Shown here piece by piece: positions 5,221 through 5,343 of a stretch of DNA of 5,343 nt. Within the stretch, counting starts at the first letter, position 1. Every line of letters begins with the position of its first letter. Both the position numbers and the translations under genes were made by a program. The notes below the pieces were generated by a model. That model was not told where the DNA came from. It did no database searches and saw only the letters and a program-made list of their open reading frames with translations. The stretch comes from Pseudonocardiales bacterium (GTDB lineage Bacteria; Actinomycetota; Actinomycetes; Mycobacteriales; Pseudonocardiaceae), in NCBI GenBank assembly GCA_025465385.1, contig JAODNG010000407.1:1-5343 (forward strand), written 5' to 3'.

Positions 5221-5343
5221 ATGACGCAACGCTGGGTGGGCGGACCTCACACAGCGTTGCGACGACTTCTCGTCGTCGGCACCGTCATGGCCATTGCGCC
5301 GATTGGCTGGGCGTACCAGAGCATCAGCATGCCCACCGCTTTC
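5221..5343 (+). CDS. Hypothetical exported or membrane-anchored protein (3' end outside window)
   Basis: The frame is open for 41 codons from ATG to the right edge. The N-terminus has the layout of a signal peptide or anchor. Two arginines (RR, 14-15) precede a hydrophobic core, LLVVGTVMAIAPIGWA (16-31), followed by a polar stretch (YQSISMPT). No lipobox cysteine is visible, and the arginine pair is not a proper twin-arginine motif. Too little is present to name a family. The gene lies 42 bp behind the acidic 81-residue gene on the same strand but probably has its own leaderless promoter. Confidence 0.6.
   Translation, partial: MTQRWVGGPHTALRRLLVVGTVMAIAPIGWAYQSISMPTAF

Overview
The window looks like the chromosome of a high-GC actinomycete, most likely in the Mycobacteriales. 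The evidence is the strong G/C bias at third codon positions, several GTG starts, an actinobacterial-type fused siroheme synthase (the layout I associate with mycobacterial CysG), and a -10-like box placed for a leaderless mRNA. No mobile element, CRISPR array, rRNA or tRNA was seen.

Left part (1-2082, all minus strand). Read in the direction of transcription, there is a 56-residue CsbD-family stress protein, then a long-form ATP-type 6-phosphofructokinase, then an OsmC-family thiol peroxidase-like protein cut by the left edge. The three face the same way, and two are of stress-linked families. The phosphofructokinase has a strong ribosome binding site inside a leader that can fold over its own GTG start.

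Middle (2083-3031). A gene-free stretch of about 417 bp holds a perfect 20-bp palindrome just ahead of csbD. It also holds six copies of a CTGGTC/GACCAG hexamer within 85 bp, ending in a perfect 22-bp palindrome. That palindrome overlaps the likely promoter of a plus-strand pair of small overlapping genes. The first encodes a DUF6400-like protein and the second a cysteine-rich zinc-ribbon-like protein. A hairpin on the second stop codon separates the pair from the convergent genes to the right.

Right part (3045-4843, minus strand). cobH (precorrin-8X methylmutase) and cysG (siroheme synthase with a SUMT domain) overlap by four bases (GTGA) and form a translationally coupled tetrapyrrole pair. 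CysG makes precorrin-2 and sirohydrochlorin or siroheme. CobH acts late in corrin ring synthesis, so the pair joins an entry step and a late step without the intermediate enzymes.

Right edge (4933-5343, plus strand). An acidic 81-residue protein of unknown function is divergent from cobH. It is followed by the start of a gene whose N-terminus looks like a signal peptide or membrane anchor, apparently read from a leaderless promoter.

The strongest candidates for something undescribed are the repeat/palindrome regulatory region at 2380-2468 and the two-gene operon it precedes.
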